DNA of 45,940 bases from Paracoccaceae bacterium (GTDB taxonomy: Bacteria > Pseudomonadota > Alphaproteobacteria > Rhodobacterales > Rhodobacteraceae). The position numbers and the translations under genes are program-made. The stretch is taken from contig JAGWVA010000031.1 in the NCBI GenBank assembly GCA_028875855.1, positions 1 through 45,940 of the forward strand, written 5' to 3'. Positions within the stretch are counted from its first letter, which is position 1; every line of letters starts with the position of its first letter. Of the stretch, positions 1-9,425 are shown piece after piece. The notes beneath the pieces are model-generated. The model made no database searches. It saw only the letters and a program-made list of their open reading frames with translations, and was not told the origin of the DNA.

Positions 1-26
1 GCCTCCCAGCCCTGCGGCGCGCTCAT
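1..26 (-). CDS. hutC: Probable start of hutC, histidine-utilisation repressor (cut by window edge)
   Basis: On the minus strand an ATG at 26-24 overlaps the hutF stop codon as ATGA and opens the frame MSAPQGWEA, which runs off the window. The overlap suggests translational coupling to hutF. In related bacteria the gene next to hutF is often the GntR-family repressor HutC, whose N-terminus commonly carries a Trp followed by a helix leading into the winged HTH. Only nine codons are visible, so the identity is inferred from position and could be another hut gene such as hutG. Confidence 0.35.
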
Positions 27-1387
27 ATCCGCGCCCTCAGTCGCCTTAGCATCGCGCGATATCCCTCTGTAATCGCGTCATGATCGACGTGCTTTCCTGC
101 ATGCACCACGGCGCGGCCCGCAGACCAGACACGGCGCACCATGCGGTCGTCGCCCGCAAAGATCCAGGCGTCAAGCACCGCGTCGCCCTGCCGCCCCTCA
201 AGGTCCACATGGGCGCCGTCAAGCGCCAGCATATCCGCCCAGAGCCCCGGCTCGAGCGCACCCGAGGCCCGGCCCGCCGCCTGCGCCCCGCCCCGCACCG
301 CGCCGTCGAACAGCACCCGGCCGGTCGAGCGGTCCTGCGTCGCCAGCATCGCCCTGCCCCGGTCGCGCAGCCGCTGGGAATATTCCAAAGTGCGCAGCTC
401 TTCGGACAAGGCGATGCGGATGTTGCTGTCGGACCCGACGCCGAAGCGCCCGCCCGCCTGCAGGTAGCGCAGCCCGTCGAAGATCCCGTCGCCAAGGCTC
501 GACTCGGTGATCGGGCAAAGCCCGGCAACGGCCCCTGTCGCGGCAAGGCGTGCGGTCTCGTCCGGCTCCATCTGCGTGCAGTGGATCAGGCACCAGCGGT
601 CATGGACCGCGGCGTTCTCCAGCAGCCAGCGCACCGGGCGCGCGCCAAGGGCGGCCTCTACCTCCGCGACCTCTCCGACCTGTTCGGCAAGGTGCATGTG
701 GATCGGGGCCTTGGGGCGCATCGCCGCCGCCTCGGCCAGCGCGGTGGGAGGAACGGCGCGCAGGGAATGCGGGGCGACGCCCAGCGCGGCATCGGGTGGC
801 AAAGGACGAAGCGCCTCCGCCGCCCCGGCCATCAGCGCGCCAAAGCCGTCGAGATCGTTGCCAAAGCGCACCTGCCCCGGCGCAAGCGGCCGTCCGTCGC
901 AGCCGCCCTGCATGTAAAGGACGGGCAGCAGCGTCAGACCGATTCCCGTCGCCTCTGCCGCAGCCGCGATCCGGTCGGCCATCTCGGCCCGGTTGTCATA
1001 GGGCACACCGCCCGGCTGGTGATGCAGGTAGTGAAACTCCGCCACCCCGGCGTATCCCGCCTCCAGCATCTCCATCTGCACGAAGCGGGCGATGGCCTCC
1101 ACATCCTCGGGGGTGAGATGGTCGAGAAAGCGGAACATCACCTGCCGCCATGTCCAGAACGTATCGCGCGGCTCGCTTCCCCGCCGCTCGGTCATTCCGG
1201 CCATGGCGCGCTGAAAGGCGTGGGAATGCAGGTTCACCGGCGCGGGCAGCAGCACCGGCACCCGGTCGCCCGACGGCGCAGCGCCGGGGGTCACGGCCGC
1301 GATCCGGCCATCTGTCACGGTGATGGCAACGTCGCGCGCCCAACCCTCGGGCAGCAGCGCCTGATCGGCATGGAGGTGAAAGTGCAT
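23..1387 (-). CDS. hutF: Formimidoylglutamate deiminase HutF
   Basis: Cytosolic amidohydrolase that converts N-formimidoyl-L-glutamate to N-formyl-L-glutamate plus ammonia, as in the five-step histidine pathway. The 454-residue product is of normal family length. It shows the metal-binding HxH of the amidohydrolase fold (NLHSHAFQ, H54/H56), a mid-protein IHMHLAEQ segment and the late metal-site VGSDSNIRIA motif. The start MHFHLHADQ is chosen because the frame stays open far upstream only as an antisense shadow of hutI/hutH. The gene is divergent from hutI with 72 bases between starts, so the two hut transcripts are probably controlled from one operator region. HutF implies that HutG (formylglutamate amidohydrolase) is needed to finish the pathway; it is not visible here. 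Confidence 0.93.
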   Translation of the reverse strand: MHFHLHADQALLPEGWARDVAITVTDGRIAAVTPGAAPSGDRVPVLLPAPVNLHSHAFQRAMAGMTERRGSEPRDTFWTWRQVMFRFLDHLTPEDVEAIARFVQMEMLEAGYAGVAEFHYLHHQPGGVPYDNRAEMADRIAAAAEATGIGLTLLPVLYMQGGCDGRPLAPGQVRFGNDLDGFGALMAGAAEALRPLPPDAALGVAPHSLRAVPPTALAEAAAMRPKAPIHMHLAEQVGEVAEVEAALGARPVRWLLENAAVHDRWCLIHCTQMEPDETARLAATGAVAGLCPITESSLGDGIFDGLRYLQAGGRFGVGSDSNIRIALSEELRTLEYSQRLRDRGRAMLATQDRSTGRVLFDGAVRGGAQAAGRASGALEPGLWADMLALDGAHVDLEGRQGDAVLDAWIFAGDDRMVRRVWSAGRAVVHAGKHVDHDAITEGYRAMLRRLRARI

Positions 1388-1399
1388 CTTGGGCCCCGC

Positions 1400-1455
1400 T
1401 TGACATGCCTCATTATGTGCAGACATATTATCCAATAACGCATACATAAGGCAAG
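1400..1455. promoter_or_regulatory. Divergent hutF/hutI promoter region with candidate HutC operator
   Basis: The 72-base gap between the hutF and hutI starts contains an inverted repeat TATGT-GCAG-ACATA (1414-1427). It is the kind of TGT...ACA site bound by GntR/HutC repressors. Toward hutI, TTGACA (1400-1405) is followed after 18 bases by CATATT (1424-1429). Toward hutF, TTGCCT (1454-1449) is followed after 16 bases by GATAAT (1432-1427). The repeat overlaps both promoters, so one bound repressor could silence both directions. The elements are visible; HutC as the ligand is inferred. Confidence 0.5.
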
Positions 1456-1459
1456 TGCG

Positions 1460-2653
1460 ATGGCAGCGATTCTTCATAACGCGACACTGGCGACGATGCG
1501 GGACGGCTACGGCCTGATCCCCCATGGCGCCGTCGTGATCGAGGGCGACCGCATCGCCTGGGCAGGTCCGGAGGCGGATTTGCCCGCGACCGATGCGCCG
1601 CGCCGTGACATGGGCGGGCGGCTGGTCACGCCGGGGTTGATCGACTGCCACACGCATCTGGTTTTCGGCGGCAACCGCGCGCGGGAATTCGAGATGCGAC
1701 TGACCGGCGCGAGCTATGAAGAGATCGCGCGGGCGGGTGGCGGCATCGTCTCGACCGTCGCCGCGACGCGCGCGGCGCGTGAGGATGACCTGCTGGCCGC
1801 AGCCCTGCCGCGCCTTGACCAGATGCTGGCCGAGGGCGTGACGACGGTCGAGGTGAAATCGGGCTATGGCCTTGATATCGAAACCGAACTCAAGATGCTG
1901 CGCGTCGCGCGTCGGTTGCCGTCCTGTCGCGACGTAACCGTCGCCACGACCTTTCTGGGCGCCCATGCCGTGCCGCCGGAATATGCCGGGCGGCCCGACG
2001 ACTACCTGACCGAGCAGGCGATCCCCGCGCTGCGCGCCGCCCATGCAGAGGGACTGGTGGATTCGGTGGACGGGTTCTGCGAGGGGATCGCGTTTTCGCC
2101 CGACCAGATCGCCCGCGTCTTCGCCGAGGCGCGCGCCCTTGGCCTGCCGGTGAAGCTTCATGCCGAGCAGTTGTCGAACCTTCACGGGGCGGAACTCGCG
2201 GCAAAGGCGGGCGCTCTGTCGGCCGACCATCTCGAATATCTCGACGAGGGCGGCATCCGGGCGATGGCTGCGGCGGGCAGCGTGGCGGTGATCCTGCCCG
2301 GTGCTTTCTACACTTTGCGCGAGACCAGACAGCCCCCGATCGCGGGGCTGCGCGCGGCGGGCGTTCCGATGGCGGTGGCGAGCGATTGCAATCCGGGCAC
2401 CGCGCCGATGACGTCGATCCTGCTGGCGATGAACATGGCCTGCACGCTGTTTCGCATGACGCCGCAAGAGGCGCTGCTGGGCGCGACTGCCCATGCCGCC
2501 CGCGCCCTTGGCCTGACCGATCGCGGCACGATTGCCCCCGGGCAGCGCGCCGATCTTGCCGTCTGGGACGCCACCCATCCGGCGGAATTGTCCTATCGCA
2601 TCGGGGCAACGCCCCTTCACGCCCGCATCTTCGGAGGCCGCCTTGACGCCTGA
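1460..2653 (+). CDS. hutI: Imidazolonepropionase HutI
   Basis: Hydrolyses 4-imidazolone-5-propionate to N-formimidoyl-L-glutamate, the third step of histidine degradation, in the cytoplasm. The 397-residue product has the amidohydrolase metal motif [11 protein letters not shown] (H64/H66), the substrate-loop segments [10 protein letters not shown] and EVKSGYGLD, the metal ligand region KLHAEQLSN and the catalytic ASDCNPGT. Length is typical. It is the first gene of the plus-strand hutI-hutH-hutU operon and overlaps the hutH start by 11 bases. Expression is probably driven by the promoter in the hutF/hutI gap. Confidence 0.95.
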   Translation: MAAILHNATLATMRDGYGLIPHGAVVIEGDRIAWAGPEADLPATDAPRRDMGGRLVTPGLIDCHTHLVFGGNRAREFEMRLTGASYEEIARAGGGIVSTVAATRAAREDDLLAAALPRLDQMLAEGVTTVEVKSGYGLDIETELKMLRVARRLPSCRDVTVATTFLGAHAVPPEYAGRPDDYLTEQAIPALRAAHAEGLVDSVDGFCEGIAFSPDQIARVFAEARALGLPVKLHAEQLSNLHGAELAAKAGALSADHLEYLDEGGIRAMAAAGSVAVILPGAFYTLRETRQPPIAGLRAAGVPMAVASDCNPGTAPMTSILLAMNMACTLFRMTPQEALLGATAHAARALGLTDRGTIAPGQRADLAVWDATHPAELSYRIGATPLHARIFGGRLDA

Positions 2654-4175
2654 AACCCTCACCCCCGGGGCAACCGGGCTTGACCAACTCGAACGGCTCT
2701 GGCGCACCGAGGCGCCGGCCCGGCTCGACCGCGCCTGCCGGCCGCAGGTGGAGGCGGCAGCGGCGGCCATCGCGGCAGCAGCCAGTGGCGAGGTGCCGGT
2801 TTACGGGGTGAACACGGGCTTCGGCAAGCTTGCAAGCCTGAAGATCGCGGCGAAGGACACGGCCACGCTTCAGCGCAACCTGATCCTGTCGCATTGCTGC
2901 GGCGTGGGCGAGGCGACGCCGCGCGACGTGACCCGGCTGATGATGGCGCTGAAGCTTCTGTCGCTCGGGCGCGGGGCGTCGGGCGTGCGGTGGGAGCTGA
3001 TCGAGTTGATCGAGGCGATGCTGGATCGCGGCGTGACGCCAGTCGTGCCGGCGCAAGGTTCCGTTGGCGCCAGCGGCGATCTTGCCCCGCTCGCCCATAT
3101 GACCGCCGTGATGATCGGCGCGGGCGAGGCAGAGGTGAGTGGCCGCATTCTGCCGGGGGCGGAGGCGCTCGCCTCGGCCGGGCTACAGCCCATCGCGCTT
3201 GGCCCCAAGGAGGGTCTCGCGCTCATCAACGGCACGCAGTTTTCCACCGCCCATGCGCTTGCGGGCCTGTTCGGGGCGTGGCGGGCGGCGCAGGGGGCGC
3301 TGGTGACCTCGGCGCTTTCGACGGATGCGATCATGGGCTCCACCGCCCCGCTTCAGCCGGAAATCCACGCCCTGCGCGGCCAGCCCGGCCAGATCGAGGC
3401 CGCCGCCACGCTGCGCGCCCTGCTGGAGGGAAGCGCGATCCGCGAAAGCCACCGCGAGGGCGACAGCCGTGTGCAGGACCCCTATTGCATCCGCTGCCAG
3501 CCGCAGGTGACGGGGGCCGCAATGGATGTTCTGCGCATGGCCGCCCGCACGCTGGAGATCGAGGCGAATGCCGCGACCGACAATCCTCTGGTGCTGTCGC
3601 AGGCGGGGCGCATCGTCTCGGGCGGGAATTTCCATGCCGAGCCGGTGGGCTTTGCCGCCGACATGATCGCGCTGGCGGTCAGCGAGATCGGCGCCATCGC
3701 GCAGCGCCGGGTGGCGCTGATGGTGGACCCGACGCTGAGCTTTGACCTGCCGCCGTTCCTGACGCCCGCGCCGGGGCTGAACTCCGGACTGATGATCGCC
3801 GAAGTGACGACCGCCGCGCTGATGAGCGAGAACAAGCACCTTGCGACGCCCACGGTGACGGATTCCACGCCCACCTCGGCCAATCAGGAGGACCATGTCA
3901 GCATGGCCGCCCATGGTGCGCGGCGGCTGCACCGGATGGTGGCGAATCTCGACGCGATCCTTGGCGTCGAGGCGATGTGTGCGGCGCAGGGCGTCGAGTT
4001 CCGCGCCCCGCTGGAAACCTCGGCCCCGCTGGTGCGGGTGATCGCCCGGCTTCGGGCCGAGGTGCCGACGATCCGCGAGGACCGCTATCTTGCCCCCGAC
4101 ATCGCCGCCGCCACGCGGCTGATCGCCACCGGCGCGCTGGCCGAGGCCGCCGCCCTGCCCCTTCCCGCTTTGTGA
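2643..4175 (+). CDS. hutH: Histidine ammonia-lyase HutH (TTG start)
   Basis: Deaminates L-histidine to urocanate, committing it to the Hut pathway. The product is 510 residues from the chosen start. The Ala-Ser-Gly triad that cyclises into the MIO electrophile is at 143-145 in GASGDLAPL, and the family signature [11 protein letters not shown] and the [12 protein letters not shown] segment are present. I chose TTG at 2643 rather than an upstream in-frame ATG at 2532. The TTG has a GGAGG five bases before it (2633-2637) and gives the expected N-terminus ([19 protein letters not shown]), whereas the upstream start would run deep inside hutI. It overlaps hutI by 11 bases and ends 8 bases before hutU, implying one polycistronic mRNA. 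Confidence 0.95.
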   Translation: MTPETLTPGATGLDQLERLWRTEAPARLDRACRPQVEAAAAAIAAAASGEVPVYGVNTGFGKLASLKIAAKDTATLQRNLILSHCCGVGEATPRDVTRLMMALKLLSLGRGASGVRWELIELIEAMLDRGVTPVVPAQGSVGASGDLAPLAHMTAVMIGAGEAEVSGRILPGAEALASAGLQPIALGPKEGLALINGTQFSTAHALAGLFGAWRAAQGALVTSALSTDAIMGSTAPLQPEIHALRGQPGQIEAAATLRALLEGSAIRESHREGDSRVQDPYCIRCQPQVTGAAMDVLRMAARTLEIEANAATDNPLVLSQAGRIVSGGNFHAEPVGFAADMIALAVSEIGAIAQRRVALMVDPTLSFDLPPFLTPAPGLNSGLMIAEVTTAALMSENKHLATPTVTDSTPTSANQEDHVSMAAHGARRLHRMVANLDAILGVEAMCAAQGVEFRAPLETSAPLVRVIARLRAEVPTIREDRYLAPDIAAATRLIATGALAEAAALPLPAL

Positions 4176-4183
4176 GGACCGCC

Positions 4184-5881
4184 ATGACCGACCCGCGCCA
4201 CAACCTTCGCGACATCTATCCCCCGACCGGCCCGAAGATCACGGCCAAGAGCTGGCTGACCGAGGCGCCGATGCGGATGCTGATGAACAACCTGCATCCC
4301 GACGTGGCGGAGAATCCGCATGAACTTGTGGTCTATGGCGGCATCGGCCGCGCGGCCCGCACCTGGGAGGATTTCGACCGCATTGTCGCCACGCTCAAGA
4401 CCCTGGAAGACGACGAGACGCTGCTGGTGCAGTCCGGCAAGCCCGTCGGCGTCTTCCGCACCCACCGCGACGCCCCGCGCGTGCTGATCGCGAACTCCAA
4501 CCTCGTGCCGCATTGGGCGACCTGGGACCATTTCAACGAATTGGACCGGAAAGGGCTGGCCATGTATGGCCAGATGACGGCCGGGTCCTGGATCTACATC
4601 GGCACGCAGGGCATCGTTCAGGGCACCTACGAGACCTTCGCCGAGGCGGGCCGCCAGCATTACGGTGGCGATCTGACCGGCAAGTGGATCCTGACCGGCG
4701 GGCTTGGCGGGATGGGCGGGGCGCAGCCGCTCGCCGCCGTCATGGCCGGGGCCTGCTGCCTTGCCGTGGAATGCGACGAGACGCGGATCGATTTCCGTCT
4801 GCGCACGCGCTACCTTGATGCCAAGGCGCGCACGCTGGACGAGGCTCTGGCGATGATCGGCGACTGGACGCGGGCGGGCGAGGCGAAATCCGTGGGCCTT
4901 CTGGGCAACGCGGCAGAGGTGTTCCCCGAACTCGTGCGCCGGATGAAGGCCGGCGAACCGATCCCGAACGGACGGCCCGACATCGTGACGGACCAGACCT
5001 CGGCCCACGATCCGCTACATGGCTATCTGCCGATCGGCTGGTCGGTGGCCGAGTGGCGCGCGACGCAGGAGAGCGACCCGAAGAAGGTCGAACGCGCCGC
5101 CCGCACCTCGATGCGGGCCCATGTCGCGGCGATGGTCGATTTCTGGAACGCGGGCGTGCCGACGCTGGATTATGGCAACAACATCCGGCAGGTGGCGAAG
5201 GACGAGGGATTGGAGAACGCCTTCGCCTTCCCCGGCTTCGTTCCGGCCTATATCCGCCCGCTGTTCTGCCGCGGCATCGGCCCCTTCCGCTGGGCGGCGC
5301 TGTCGGGCGATCCGGCCGATATTCACGCGACCGACGCGGCGATGAAGCGGCTCTTCCCGGAAAACGCGCATCTGCACCGCTGGCTGAACATGGCGCGCGA
5401 GCGGATCGCCTTTCAGGGCCTGCCCGCGCGGATCTGCTGGATCGGGCTGGGAGAGCGACACAAGGCGGGGCTGATGATCAACGCCATGGTCCGGTCGGGC
5501 GAGTTGACGGCTCCGGTCGTGATCGGGCGCGATCACCTCGATTCCGGCTCTGTCGCCTCGCCCAACCGCGAGACGGAGGCGATGCAGGACGGATCGGATG
5601 CGGTGTCCGACTGGCCGCTGCTGAACGCGCTGCTGAACACGGCCTCGGGCGCGACATGGGTGAGCCTGCATCACGGCGGGGGCGTCGGCATGGGTTATTC
5701 CCAGCATTCCGGCATGGTGGTCGTGTGCGACGGAACCGAGGAGGCGGATCGGCGGCTGGAGCGGGTCTTGTGGAACGACCCGGCGACCGGGGTGATGCGG
5801 CATGCCGATGCGGGTTATCCGATTGCGCTGGATTGCGCGCGGGATCATGGGCTGCGGCTGCCGGGCATTCTGGGCAACTGA
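4184..5881 (+). CDS. hutU: Urocanate hydratase HutU
   Basis: NAD-dependent urocanase: hydrates urocanate to 4-imidazolone-5-propionate, the second step of histidine degradation. The 565-residue product has full family length. Conserved stretches include the N-terminal [16 protein letters not shown], the nucleotide-binding [29 protein letters not shown] and the C-terminal [17 protein letters not shown]. The start ATG is 8 bases after the hutH stop with GAGGA in front. It closes the hutIHU operon, and an inverted repeat that may act as a terminator follows 27 bases downstream. Confidence 0.96.
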   Translation: MTDPRHNLRDIYPPTGPKITAKSWLTEAPMRMLMNNLHPDVAENPHELVVYGGIGRAARTWEDFDRIVATLKTLEDDETLLVQSGKPVGVFRTHRDAPRVLIANSNLVPHWATWDHFNELDRKGLAMYGQMTAGSWIYIGTQGIVQGTYETFAEAGRQHYGGDLTGKWILTGGLGGMGGAQPLAAVMAGACCLAVECDETRIDFRLRTRYLDAKARTLDEALAMIGDWTRAGEAKSVGLLGNAAEVFPELVRRMKAGEPIPNGRPDIVTDQTSAHDPLHGYLPIGWSVAEWRATQESDPKKVERAARTSMRAHVAAMVDFWNAGVPTLDYGNNIRQVAKDEGLENAFAFPGFVPAYIRPLFCRGIGPFRWAALSGDPADIHATDAAMKRLFPENAHLHRWLNMARERIAFQGLPARICWIGLGERHKAGLMINAMVRSGELTAPVVIGRDHLDSGSVASPNRETEAMQDGSDAVSDWPLLNALLNTASGATWVSLHHGGGVGMGYSQHSGMVVVCDGTEEADRRLERVLWNDPATGVMRHADAGYPIALDCARDHGLRLPGILGN

Positions 5882-5908
5882 CCGCGCGGCGCCGCACAAA
5901 TTGCAATC

Positions 5909-5933
5909 TACGATTTTTCGTCGAAAAATCGTA
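5909..5933. terminator. Perfect palindrome at the hutU 3' end, possible terminator
   Basis: Two 12-base arms, TACGATTTTTCG and CGAAAAATCGTA, are exact reverse complements around a single central T. The element lies 27 bases after the hutU stop. Near-identical palindromes follow the stops of 33050 and rpoH. It could form a transcript stem that ends or stabilises the hut mRNA, but it lacks the GC-rich stem and U-run of a textbook intrinsic terminator, so a dispersed repeat or protein site is also possible. Confidence 0.5.
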
Positions 5934-6100
5934 AGTATGCCTCTTCCGCAGGCAGCGGATGCGCGGCATGAACGCGCCGCCCCGGGGCGCATTGCGCGCG
6001 CGCCCCGATCCGATCGACCGCCTCGACCCGGCCAGGCGTCCCCGGCAAGACCTGCAGCCTAGCGTCGGCCGCTTTCCAGAACGTTAACCCCCGCGCCCCG

Positions 6101-6130
6101 TTGCGCGTGCCCCCGCCAAGGCCCTAAACT
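6101..6130 (+). promoter_or_regulatory. Candidate promoter for dctB
   Basis: TTGCGC (6101-6106) and TAAACT (6125-6130) are separated by 18 bases and lie about 30 bases before the dctB start. The -35 keeps only the TTG core, which often suffices in alphaproteobacteria. The rest of the 280-base gap after hutU (5882-6161) shows only the palindrome at 5909-5933 and no convincing gene. Confidence 0.3.
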
Positions 6131-6161
6131 CCGTTGGCCCGAACGAGGAGACAGCCGGCCG

Positions 6162-7973
6162 ATGTCTGCGCCCCACCGCCCCGGACGCGCGCGCCGCGCC
6201 GCGCTCTATCTTGTTGCGGTCGCAGGCTTTTCGGCTGCTGTCTTCGCTTATGGCCTGCGCGGCGGTCTTGATCGTCTGGCCGAAGGTGCTCGCGCCGAAC
6301 TGGCGCAGGCGTCCGACCAACTGACGGGCCAGTTGCAGCGCTTCCGGCAACTGGCCGTTCTGCTGACCGATCACCCGACGCTTGCGCCCCTTGCCGCGGC
6401 AAACGGAGGCGATCCGGCCGCGGCCAATGCGCTCTTGCGCAAGGTGGCGGACAGGACCGGTTCGGAGGCGGTGATGCTGCTCGGTCGCACAGGACGCGTC
6501 CTGGCCAGTTCCAGCCCCGCCGATGTGGGCAGGCTCGACCGCGCCGACGGCGCCGCCTTTCAAAGCGCGATGCACGGCACCTTAGGCTTTTCGCATGCGG
6601 TGGAAGGGGCGGCGGCGCGGCGTGTCTTCCTTTACGCAGCGCCCCTCTACTCGGCGGCCGGCCCGGTGATCGGTGTCGTCGTGGTGCGCCTCGACGCCAG
6701 CCAGATCGAGGCGCCCAGCCGCGGCGACGCCCAAAGCGTCTTCTTCTCCGATGCCCTTGGCGTGGTGTTCGTCTCGAACCGCAGCGAGCTTCTCTTCCGC
6801 CACCGCGCGCCCGGCCCCACGCCCTATGCCAGCTTTGGCCTCACCTATCCCCCCGGGCTGATCCGTCCCTTCCCGGCGATCTCGCGTCACACCTTCGGCG
6901 GCCATGCCCTGTGGCTGGTCGATGGCGGGCCCTACCTGCCACGGCTCGCGCTGCATCTGACCCAGCCGCTGCCCGTCGTCGCGATGCAGTCGGAAATCCT
7001 CGTGAACGCCCTGCCCACCGTGCTGGTGGCGACGCTGCAGGCGGCGGTGGCGGCGGCGCTGTGCCTTTTCTTCGGGGCGATCCTGCTGGTCGTGGGAGAG
7101 CGCCGCCGCGCGCTTAGCCAGCGGCTCGAGACGGAAGCCCGGCTCACGGCGCAGCTGGAACGCCGGGTGGGCGAGCGCACGCGGGAGCTCTCCGAAGCGG
7201 TCGACCGCCTCCAGCGCGAAGTCGCGGAACGGATGGAGGCAGAGGCTGCGCTCAAGACGGCGCAGGCCGAGCTGCTGCGCGCAGGCAAGCTTTCCGCGCT
7301 TGGCCAGATGTCCGCCGGCATCAGCCACGAACTGAACCAGCCGCTGATGGCGATCCGTTCCTATGCCGAGAACGGCGCGGCTTTCCTCACCCGCGGCAAG
7401 CCCGACAAGGCCGCGGAAAACCTCACCCGGATCGGCGACCTCGCGCACCGCATGGGCCGCATCATCCGCAACCTGCGCGCCTTCGCCCGACAGGAGGTCG
7501 AGGGCGTCACCGCGATCGACCTCGGGGCCGTCGTCGCCGCGGCGCTCGAGATCACCGAGCCTCGGCTGCGGCAGGAAGGCGTGATCCTCGACTACCTGCC
7601 CCCCGCTGTCCCCGTTCCCGTCCGGGGCGGCGAGGTCCGCCTGCAACAGGTCGTTCTGAACATCCTGGCGAATGCGCTGGACGCCATGGCAGGCCGCGAG
7701 GACCGCCGGTTGCGGCTTGCGATCCATCCCGGCGCGCCGACCCGCTTCACCTGCGCCGACAGCGGCACCGGCATCGCGGAGCCCGAGCGCATCTTCGACC
7801 CCTTCTACTCCACCAAGGAGGTGGGTCAGGCCGAAGGCATGGGCCTTGGCCTTGCCATTTCGGACCGCATCATCCAGAGCTTCGGCGGCCGCATCCTCGC
7901 GCGCAACCGGCCCGAGGGGGGGGCAGAATTCACCGTGGAACTGGTCGCTGCGGCGGCAAGCGAGGCGGCATGA
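6162..7973 (+). CDS. dctB: DctB-type C4-dicarboxylate sensor histidine kinase
   Basis: Inner-membrane sensor kinase, 603 residues. An N-terminal membrane helix (about 12-32) precedes a periplasmic sensor region of roughly 240 residues. A second helix around 280-310 leads into a coiled coil rich in Glu/Arg (about 320-365) and then the kinase core. The phospho-acceptor His389 lies in SAGISHELNQPLMAIRSY; the N box is NILANALDAM and the G boxes are DSGTGI and GMGLGLAISD. Architecture and the HELNQPL box match DctB kinases, which sense succinate, malate or fumarate. It overlaps the response regulator by 4 bases (ATGA) and lies upstream of a TRAP receptor gene, supporting a role in controlling organic-acid uptake. 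The exact ligand is inferred. Confidence 0.82.
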   Translation: MSAPHRPGRARRAALYLVAVAGFSAAVFAYGLRGGLDRLAEGARAELAQASDQLTGQLQRFRQLAVLLTDHPTLAPLAAANGGDPAAANALLRKVADRTGSEAVMLLGRTGRVLASSSPADVGRLDRADGAAFQSAMHGTLGFSHAVEGAAARRVFLYAAPLYSAAGPVIGVVVVRLDASQIEAPSRGDAQSVFFSDALGVVFVSNRSELLFRHRAPGPTPYASFGLTYPPGLIRPFPAISRHTFGGHALWLVDGGPYLPRLALHLTQPLPVVAMQSEILVNALPTVLVATLQAAVAAALCLFFGAILLVVGERRRALSQRLETEARLTAQLERRVGERTRELSEAVDRLQREVAERMEAEAALKTAQAELLRAGKLSALGQMSAGISHELNQPLMAIRSYAENGAAFLTRGKPDKAAENLTRIGDLAHRMGRIIRNLRAFARQEVEGVTAIDLGAVVAAALEITEPRLRQEGVILDYLPPAVPVPVRGGEVRLQQVVLNILANALDAMAGREDRRLRLAIHPGAPTRFTCADSGTGIAEPERIFDPFYSTKEVGQAEGMGLGLAISDRIIQSFGGRILARNRPEGGAEFTVELVAAAASEAA

Positions 7974-9196
7974 TCGCTACCGTTCTTCTGGTCGATGACG
8001 ACCGGGCCGTGCGCGAGGCGCTTGGCCAGACTCTCGAACTGGCCGACCTGACCCCGATCCTTTGCGGCAGCTACATCGAGGCCAAGGACCACATCGCCCC
8101 GGGCTTTCCCGGCGTGGTGGTGACCGACATCCGCATGCCCGGCAAGGATGGCTTCGCGCTTCTGGAGCAGGCACGCAAGGTGGACCCGGAACTGCCCGTG
8201 ATCCTTCTGACCGGCGAGGGCGACATCCCGATGGCCGTGCGCGGCATCGCGGGCGGGGCCTTCGATTTTCTCGAAAAGCCCTGCGCGCCGGCCGATCTTC
8301 TGGCGGTGATCGACAAGGCGCTGAAGACCCGCGCGCTGGTGCTGGAAAACCGCCGGCTGAAGCATCAGCTGCAATCGGGCGATGCGGCGGCGCGGATGAT
8401 CTTCGGGCTTTCCCGCCTGTCCGAGGATCTGCGTGACCGTATCCGCACCGTCGCCCGCGCCTCCGCCGGGGTGCTCATCACCGGCGAACCGGGCACCGGC
8501 ATCCCAAAGGTGGCCGAGGTCATCCATCTTCTGTCGGGCGCCGCGGCCCGGCCGTTCCAGAAGCTGGCCGGCCCGACACTCCTGCCGGAAACCCTCGCCC
8601 GGGCCTTTCAGAAGGCCGAAGGCGGGTCCATCTTCATCGACGAAGTGGTAGGGCTCGGGCCTGCCGCGCAATTCGCGCTTCTTGACCTGCTCGACGGGGG
8701 CGGCGGCGCCCGGGTCATCGCGGGGACCTACCGCGACCTTGCCGCCGAGGCGCAGGCCGGCCGTTTCCATGCCGACCTTTACTACAAGCTCGACGCGATG
8801 CGGCTGCGCGTGCCCAGCCTGCGCGAACGCCCCGAGGATATCCCGGTGATGTTCCGGCACTACCTTGCGCAGGCCTGCGAACAGGCCGACCTGCCGGAGC
8901 CTGACGTGACCCCCGCCGTCGTCGCCCGACTCATGGCGCAGGACTGGCCGGGCAATTCGCGCGCGCTGATGAACGCGGCAATGCGGTTCGCCCTCGGCCT
9001 GCCCGAGGGCGAGGAGGACTCGGGCACCGGGCTGGCCGAGCAGATGGCGCGGGTCGAACGCTCGTTGCTTGAAGACGCGCTGCGCCGGCAGGGCGGCAAC
9101 GCGACGCTTGCGGCGCAAGCGTTGCGACTGCCCCGCAAGACCTTCTACGACAAGCTGGCCCGCCACGGGATTCGGCCCGAAGACTACCGCGCCTGA
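7970..9196 (+). CDS. dctD: DctD-like response regulator lacking sigma-54 activation motifs
   Basis: NtrC-family response regulator, 408 residues. It has a receiver domain (about 3-120) with phospho-acceptor D53 in TDIRMPGKDGF, an AAA+-derived centre, and a C-terminal Fis-type HTH (LEDALRRQGGNATLAAQAL...). The AAA+ part is degenerate. The P-loop reads GEPGTGIPK (172-180), with Ile where the Walker A Lys should be. The stretch from Walker A to Walker B is shortened and has no GAFTGA loop. The Walker B-like GGSIFIDEV and the LRERPEDIP motif remain. It therefore probably cannot remodel sigma-54 polymerase and may act as a sigma-70 activator or repressor, as known for Rhodobacter capsulatus NtrC. 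It is translationally coupled to the kinase and 229 bases before dctP. Confidence 0.8.
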   Translation: MIATVLLVDDDRAVREALGQTLELADLTPILCGSYIEAKDHIAPGFPGVVVTDIRMPGKDGFALLEQARKVDPELPVILLTGEGDIPMAVRGIAGGAFDFLEKPCAPADLLAVIDKALKTRALVLENRRLKHQLQSGDAAARMIFGLSRLSEDLRDRIRTVARASAGVLITGEPGTGIPKVAEVIHLLSGAAARPFQKLAGPTLLPETLARAFQKAEGGSIFIDEVVGLGPAAQFALLDLLDGGGGARVIAGTYRDLAAEAQAGRFHADLYYKLDAMRLRVPSLRERPEDIPVMFRHYLAQACEQADLPEPDVTPAVVARLMAQDWPGNSRALMNAAMRFALGLPEGEEDSGTGLAEQMARVERSLLEDALRRQGGNATLAAQALRLPRKTFYDKLARHGIRPEDYRA

Positions 9197-9239
9197 TCTG
9201 CGCGTTGCGTGCGGGCGACCGCATGGTAGCGCAAACGCA

Positions 9240-9257
9240 TGTGCGGAAAGCCGCACA
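9240..9257. promoter_or_regulatory. Candidate DctD operator upstream of dctP
   Basis: A perfect inverted repeat TGTGCGG-AAAG-CCGCACA lies 44 bases after the regulator stop and 169 bases before the dctP start. Arm length and composition resemble the GC-rich palindromes bound by DctD at dct promoters in rhizobia. Its location between regulator and target fits an upstream activating site. I see no sigma-54 -24/-12 element (GG-N10-GC in a TGGCAC-N5-TTGCA context) between it and dctP. An AT-rich block at 9308-9336 (TTGATA, 17 bases, ATATCT) is the best place for a promoter, though its -10 match is poor. Confidence 0.5.
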
Positions 9258-9425
9258 CGCCTGGGGGCGGCCGCGCGCGAAGCGCTCGCCAAAATCGCCA
9301 CAAGCCATTGATATAAATAGAGTTCATAAGATATCTGCCATTTCGGCATATTTTCGTTGCCAAGCCCGCACCGCGCCACATTTTAGGGCACCGACCGGGA
9401 AAACCGGCACCATGGGAGGGGACGG

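Noticed and set aside
1388-2770. N-terminal extension of hutF to give a 915-residue protein
   Set aside because: The extra part is antisense to hutI and hutH and has no domain; HutF proteins are about 450 residues and start at MHFHLHADQ.
9258-9425. Sigma-54 -24/-12 promoter before dctP
   Set aside because: I found no TGGCAC-N5-TTGCA-like pair; the regulator also lacks the GAFTGA motif needed for sigma-54.
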